64,000 bases of DNA from Gautieria morchelliformis (taxonomy: Eukaryota; Basidiomycota; Agaricomycetes; Gomphales; Gomphaceae): positions 1-64,000 of the forward strand of contig WHVA01000040.1 of assembly GCA_015179125.1 (NCBI GenBank), read 5' to 3'. The position numbers and the translations under genes were made by a program. The notes below the pieces were generated by a model that saw only the letters and a list, made by a program, of their open reading frames with translations, did no database searches and was not told where the DNA came from. Each line of letters begins with the position of its first letter. The first letter of the stretch is position 1. This document shows, one piece after another, positions 58,290 through 64,000 of this stretch.

Positions 58290-60574
58290 ATGACACACTC
58301 GCCAGAGTCGCTACCCATCACCAACGGACACGCTGAGCACAACGGCTCCCTCGCACGTATCCTCGACCCCAAATACGACGCCGAGCATGGCGGCATGGAC
58401 ATAGAGCCGCGCACCGTCGATCATGAGCCGGAGAACGAAGTCGACACTGTCGCGGACGAGGGCTTCTGTATCGAGTGTGAAGGTATGTAGGCCGCCTGCT
58501 CCACCCAGGCTCGAGTCGTTCCTTATATCCTACAGATCAACCGGCCACGCTTTCGTGTGCGGATTGTCATGACGTCTTCTGTGAGGTTTGCTTTCACGTC
58601 ACGCATCGCAAGGGTAACAGGAAGAAACACACGAGCACACCCTTGGCCACCTCGAAACCCAAGAAGAAAGCCAATGCCATTGCTAATGGTACAGAGGCTA
58701 CTCTGGAGGCTAGTCGTTCCTCTGAGAGCGCTCATGAGCTCAACGCTGACCGCAAGCCGCGCGTTTAGATGGAGCACGAGGAAGATCTGTCAGACCATGA
58801 TGATGAACCTGTGCACGATTTCGCAAAACCGCTGGGTGCCCAGCCCTCCCTCAATGCTTCTGTGGGCGACTGGTATGTCGAGCGCAGTCGCTACATCCCT
58901 CTGCGCCTTAGCTACGAAGAGCGCAAGTACCTTCGTCTCGTCGAGGCTGCACTCTCCGTCAGCGAGTATACGGACAAAGTAGACACCATCGGGTTCGGTC
59001 TCTCCAAAGCCAAACGCATTGTGCACCAGATTCGCGAACTTTGTGCCATTCTTTCCGGCCTCGTCCTCGCTGCCGACTACAAGCGCGGCCAAGAGCTCTT
59101 CCAAGACCGTAATTTTGAGAACAATGCAGAATTCTATCAACAGGTCTTTGAACTGGCTCGCAGACATAAGATTATGAATCCCGAGAAGTAAGAGAATTGT
59201 ATGTCTGTATAACGTGGCGCCTAATGCGTCTGGTTAGGATGCGCACCACATATGGAAAGCTCATATATGTGCTCATGGATGCCCAGATTCCAGAGGTGAA
59301 GGCTCTCTTGGACTTTTCTTGCGTGCGTCCCATCAAGACCGTCTATTCTGTGCTCGAAGAAAACGGGGCAATAGAAGTCTTAAAGGACGACCTCATCACC
59401 GTAGGTTCGTATGATATCATCCTCCCTCTTTTCTTTTCTGACTAACTGCCCCAGCAACCCGTGAAATATACTCCCAAGGTCGTTCTCGGCGGGATATCCA
59501 AAAGGACATCCGCTCTAAAGAACGCGCCATTGAAACCCTCGCCGCGCGCTATGCGCGCTCAAATCTCCGCCTTGAAGATGTTCGTCAATGCCTATACAGC
59601 ATTGGCGACAACAACGCCTTTCTTCGCGTGAATCGTGACCCCTGCGAGACTATGCTCTCCTACCTTACCACCCATTTCCATCCCACCCGTGCACCCGACG
59701 CAGCGCACTCTCTCGCGATCCGCAGTGGCAAGGGCGGTGCGCGCCTCAGCCACGACCACGAGAAGCAGTATGCATACGTACAGCAGAGTCTCACGCTGTG
59801 GCGCGAGATTTTGAATGAGATGTTCAAGCTATGGGGACTGGCAGAAGATGATCTTTTGTCGGAGACGGTGGGGTATCGCTTGCGGGATACTGGGCAAGGG
59901 TTGAATCGCGTGCAGCCAGCGCCGAAGACATCGAGAATGATGCATGCGATTCTCCATAAAGCACAACAAAGTATTGGCCATTGGGTCGGGTCGTCTGCTA
60001 TTCATATGGGGTGAGAATTGATGCCTATTAAGCCAAGCGTCACGCTGATACGTTCTTCTAGCGACCATAATGTTCCCAATGCATTAATGTTCATCGGTAT
60101 GTCATTCTTCACACTCTTTAGCTACCAAAGCTGAACTCCCGGACCAGATAAATATACCCAAATATACCGCATTCTATTACCCATCTGCAATACCCTCTCC
60201 CAAATCCCGAATTTGATGAAGCAGCCCGCCCTGGCAAAGTACGTTGAGGCAGAGTTCGGAAGCGTGGATAATGTATACAGGGAGATTCTTGGTGATTTTT
60301 TCAGGCATGGGTATGTCGTCTTAGACAAGCAATATGAAGCTTCGATTTGATCTGGCCTTTTCCTTTCAGCTTCGATGGATCAGGGGCCGATAATTTTATC
60401 GACGCTGGGTCATGCATTGATGGGCGATTAACCAGCGCATGGCATTGGTGCAGCATGATAGAAAAAAAGAGATACTGGCCGATTTTCCTCTTAGTGAGCC
60501 TATATCCAAACTTACATCTTTGTAGACTGATCCTGGTATAGACGGGGTTTACCTCGTTCGACGGCGACTGGTAA
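58290..60574 (+). CDS. B-box zinc finger / DUF2009 (UPF0652) protein, one in-frame TAG
   Basis: Eight exons: 58290-58482, 58536-59187, 59238-59404, 59455-60010, 60062-60096, 60148-60310, 60370-60493 and 60542-60574, 641 codons in one frame. An acidic N-terminus leads to a B-box zinc finger (CIECEDQPATLSCADCHDVF, CEVCFHVTHRKGNRKKH). DUF2009 follows (VGDWYVERSRYIPLRLSYEE, IHQ-type LSKAKRIVHQIRELCAILSG, then GDHNVPNALMFIDKYTQIYR and the end TGFTSFDGDW). The combination is typical of UPF0652 proteins in fungi and other eukaryotes; their role is not established. Codon 142 is TAG (58766-58768), immediately followed by ATG. No phase-compatible GT-AG intron removes it. Either the gene is split into two frames, read through, recently broken, or the base is an assembly error. 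Confidence 0.8.
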
Positions 60575-60747
60575 TAGCAGGACTCTCATCTCCTCGACCG
60601 TAATTTAACGATCAGCATTCCGTCTCTGCTATCAGGGGCTTAGAGAGTCGCTAATTCATTGCACAATACCACATCATACGCAGCATGTGTTTCTTCGTGT
60701 TCTGCTTTTATCTACATTGCACACAATATAGGATATGCGTACAAGTC

Positions 60748-61750
<1,003 letters not shown>

Positions 61751-61814
61751 GAGGAGACGATCAGAGTGCGAATAACTTTGTATGACTAAGCTGAGCGTTT
61801 CCGAAAACCTGGTT
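61751..61814. promoter_or_regulatory. 64-bp divergent promoter, NDUFS8 / prefoldin 2
   Basis: The two start codons are only 64 bp apart, so both transcription starts and 5' leaders must overlap or be very short. No TATA box is seen. Confidence 0.65.
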
Positions 61815-62361
61815 ATGGCCACAACAGCTGCGAAGCAAAAGGCGAAGGCAAAGGACACCCGAAGGCTCTCAGATCAAGGTCGGCTTCACTTTTTGTCACT
61901 CTTTGAGCTGCTGTTGATCAGCGTTTAGAGGTCCAGTCCAACTATACACGACTTCAGGGTGATCTTCAAGCCTTGGCGAACAAGATCGGAGAGCTAGAGT
62001 CCGAAGCTGAGGAGCACGAGTGCGTATACTCCTAGTATGATGCTACGGTATCTGACCTCTACTAGGCTTGTTCTCACCAGTTTAAAAGATGTTTTGAGTA
62101 AAGATCCTGGCCGGAAGTGTTTCCGCCTAATAGGTGGTGTCCTCGTAGAGCGGACAGTAAAGGACGTCGTTCCGGCCCTACAGACGAACCGTGATGGCGT
62201 TCGTTTGCTACTTTTATTTGCTTCATTCCCTCACGAGACCTTCTTGCGTTTTGTAGATCAAGCGTGTCATTGTGAACTTAGCAGAGCAGTACAAGTCGAA
62301 GGAGGGCGAGTTTAGCGCATTCATTCAAGAATATAACATACGTCCTTCGAGTCAGAACTGA
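61815..62361 (+). CDS. PFD2: Prefoldin subunit 2
   Basis: Exons 61815-61878, 61929-62019, 62066-62198 and 62257-62361 encode 130 residues. The sequence forms the beta-class prefoldin pattern of two long helices around a hairpin: N-terminal coiled coil (SNYTRLQGDLQALANKIGEL), core hairpin (GRKCFRLIGGVLVERTVKDV) and C-terminal coiled coil (VNLAEQYKSKEGEFSAFIQE). Prefoldin is the cytosolic hexamer that hands unfolded actin and tubulin to the CCT chaperonin. Length and intron joins are normal for the family. Confidence 0.92.
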
Positions 62362-62705
62362 CGTGCGCTTGTCAATTTTACGGCGCGCTTTTTTTTTTTT
62401 GCAACTATATAGCATTTGTCCTGTGAGTTTTGTTGTCCTTCATATCTGTGGATTCTTGACCATTGCTTCAGAGTCTCAGTGTTGCACCATGTATCGTTTA
62501 ACACGGCATTCGTTTCCCTTACTGATCAATTCAATCTTACTACTTTTCTCACATACAGTACAACAATAATTGAATCCACTCGCTGATGGTCAAATGCGCG
62601 AGTAGAACTGTCCTGCGACATTCTAGATCTACATGCAAGCTACTGCAATTAGATGCTCTACAGCGATGACTTGGCGTCATATGTTCAACATGTTGAGCGT
62701 CTAAG
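62362..62705. other. Convergent 3' ends of prefoldin and the next gene
   Basis: No coding sequence. A T-run (about 62389-62400) lies shortly after the prefoldin stop. Confidence 0.4.
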
Positions 62706-63821
62706 CTAGTCCATGATTTCTCCATCCCGCACCCGAGGAAGGGAGTATACATCATCACCAGTCCCTACCACGCCACGGGGCATCCCTCGCTGTGCCCCAT
62801 TACGGTCCTGTAGCTCATCGTTCTCTCTGGCATAACGATCCTCGCGATTCACTTGTGAATAAGCATGTTTCCTCTTCATCTCAGACGGAGATTGCCAAAC
62901 ATTCTCCCGGGCTGTCTCCCGTTGTTCCTCAGCTTGGTATTCATGTCGAGTATACGTGGCACCACCGTCTCGTGTCCCAAAGGCCTTCGATTCCAGCTGC
63001 GATAACACATCATGTACAGTGGGATTTCTTTTCACGGCATTAAGGTGCCAGGTACGTTCACCCGCTTGGTCTAAAGAGGCCTGTGGTCCTCGATCCGAGG
63101 ACGTGAACGAGTTCTGGATAGGATATGCATACGTTTCGTGAAGAGACGGATGTTCTGTCGGAGAACGCGATCGCGACCTGGGGTGACGGCGTTGATCTTT
63201 CTCGATTTCTTGGGGTAGCCGTCGCTTGTGCTTGGTCCCTTTCTCCGTATCGCGATCAATGTCACGTTTATTTCGATTTGCGGGTCGACGCTCGGGCGAG
63301 GCTTCATACTGGTGGAACCTGATCTCCGAAGGATACTCCTGGAGTGCAAAGACAGTTTCCCCTTGCTCTTGGGCACTGGAATACTCGTGGACGAAAGGGA
63401 ATGTTCGTGAACCACCGTTGCGCACCTCATGGGGCGCATTCGGTTGAGGAGCCTGAGCTATCTCGCCCGGGATGTCCAGCTTTAATCCTCGCTGTCTAGG
63501 CTTGGCTACAGGTTGTGAAGCACCAAAGGTCGGGATGCCTGCTGCTTGCTGATAGCCCATCGGAGGGGCGTTGTCGTCATACGGCTTGTGAGGCGGGACC
63601 ACCCCATGGACTGGTGGTCGTGAATACTGAGACTGTGCAAGGTGCCCAACCTCTGGTCCCACATGGGATTGATCAGGATGGGATCTTGCTTGAACATCGG
63701 GCGACGGTATAAATTGCTGATACGGTTCCTGACCCTGACCTCGATCAGGGGACGGGTATGGATCACCAGTTGGCAGATGGGAAGAAACCACGGGGGATAC
63801 GTTGGATTCGGCGACCGACAT
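62706..63821 (-). CDS. Basic, low-complexity protein of unknown function
   Basis: An open frame of 371 residues starts MSVAESNVSPVVSSHLPTGD, chosen as the ATG after which composition becomes regular. The frame stays open upstream to about 63962, so an extra 5' exon is possible (an acceptor CGCCCAG is present near 63848). The protein is Pro/Gln-rich at first and Arg/Lys/Glu-rich in the middle (PANRNKRDIDRDTEKGTKHK, HPRSRSRSPTEHPSL), then ends in a possible conserved motif (RNPTVHDVLSQLESKAFGTR). The RS-like pattern hints at a nuclear protein, but no domain is recognised. Confidence 0.55.
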   Translation of the reverse strand: MSVAESNVSPVVSSHLPTGDPYPSPDRGQGQEPYQQFIPSPDVQARSHPDQSHVGPEVGHLAQSQYSRPPVHGVVPPHKPYDDNAPPMGYQQAAGIPTFGASQPVAKPRQRGLKLDIPGEIAQAPQPNAPHEVRNGGSRTFPFVHEYSSAQEQGETVFALQEYPSEIRFHQYEASPERRPANRNKRDIDRDTEKGTKHKRRLPQEIEKDQRRHPRSRSRSPTEHPSLHETYAYPIQNSFTSSDRGPQASLDQAGERTWHLNAVKRNPTVHDVLSQLESKAFGTRDGGATYTRHEYQAEEQRETARENVWQSPSEMKRKHAYSQVNREDRYARENDELQDRNGAQRGMPRGVVGTGDDVYSLPRVRDGEIMD

Positions 63822-64000
63822 TGTTGAAAGCCGTTCGTACAATATTCTGGGCGTCGAGGTAAGCACTATAAATAATGTGACTGGGATAGGAGAAATCGCT
63901 GACGCTCGCTCGAGTCTGAGCCTTTGTATGTTTTTCCGTGCCTTCAAACACTTCAAGTGCAATCTGTCATTATCCTAGAAGAACCATTATATGTAGCGCG

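Overview
This looks like nuclear DNA of a basidiomycete fungus, most likely an Agaricomycete. Genes have many short introns (about 50-60 nt, GT-AG). There is a C2-NACHT-WD40 gene of the mushroom type, and the repeats are fungal Ty3/Gypsy chromoviruses, Ty1/Copia, a Helitron, pogo-like and CMC-like DNA transposons. The species cannot be read from the sequence; the gag families recall Boletales or Polyporales, which is only an impression.

The window has two compartments. Positions 1 to about 46,100 are a nested transposon graveyard with one broken NLR-like gene. In order: a minus-strand Gypsy element entering from the left edge (1-1540) that sits inside a gag-bearing LTR element (1541-4084); an AT-rich unknown relic split by a 3.39-kb CMC-like DNA transposon that carries captured exons (4344-7733); the NACHT-WD40 pseudogene (8435-12399); a minus-strand Copia element (12760-17280) holding a solo LTR; a nearly whole chromovirus (17747-24336) with an extra 3' reading frame; a Copia tail (24337-25366); a minus-strand Helitron (3' end at 26083, helicase up to 30964) holding a long solo LTR; an inverted pair of gag-element halves (30965-34571); assorted LTR relics; a MITE (39634-40546); a Myb/SANT fragment; and a pogo-like transposase gene that reads open across three exons (41752-44898).

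Positions 46,463 to 64,000 are compact host sequence: an unknown Ser-rich protein, ribosomal protein eL18, a Tra2-like RRM/RS splicing factor, a nucleostemin/Grn1-type permuted GTPase, a medium-chain dehydrogenase with a long disordered N-terminus, an unknown frame containing a palindrome, a B-box/DUF2009 protein interrupted by one in-frame TAG, complex I subunit NDUFS8, prefoldin subunit 2, and a basic low-complexity protein. Two pairs are divergent with very short shared promoters (eL18/Tra2-like, 127 bp between start codons; NDUFS8/prefoldin, 64 bp). The others are mostly convergent or same-strand neighbours. The host genes are ordinary housekeeping functions and do not form a pathway cluster.

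The most unusual items are the gene-capturing CMC-like element, the family of gag-bearing LTR elements with no visible pol including its inverted pair, the extra frame in the env position of the chromovirus, the open pogo-like gene with a repeat-rich tail, and the TAG-ATG junction in the DUF2009 gene. All exon limits come from reading splice signals by eye.
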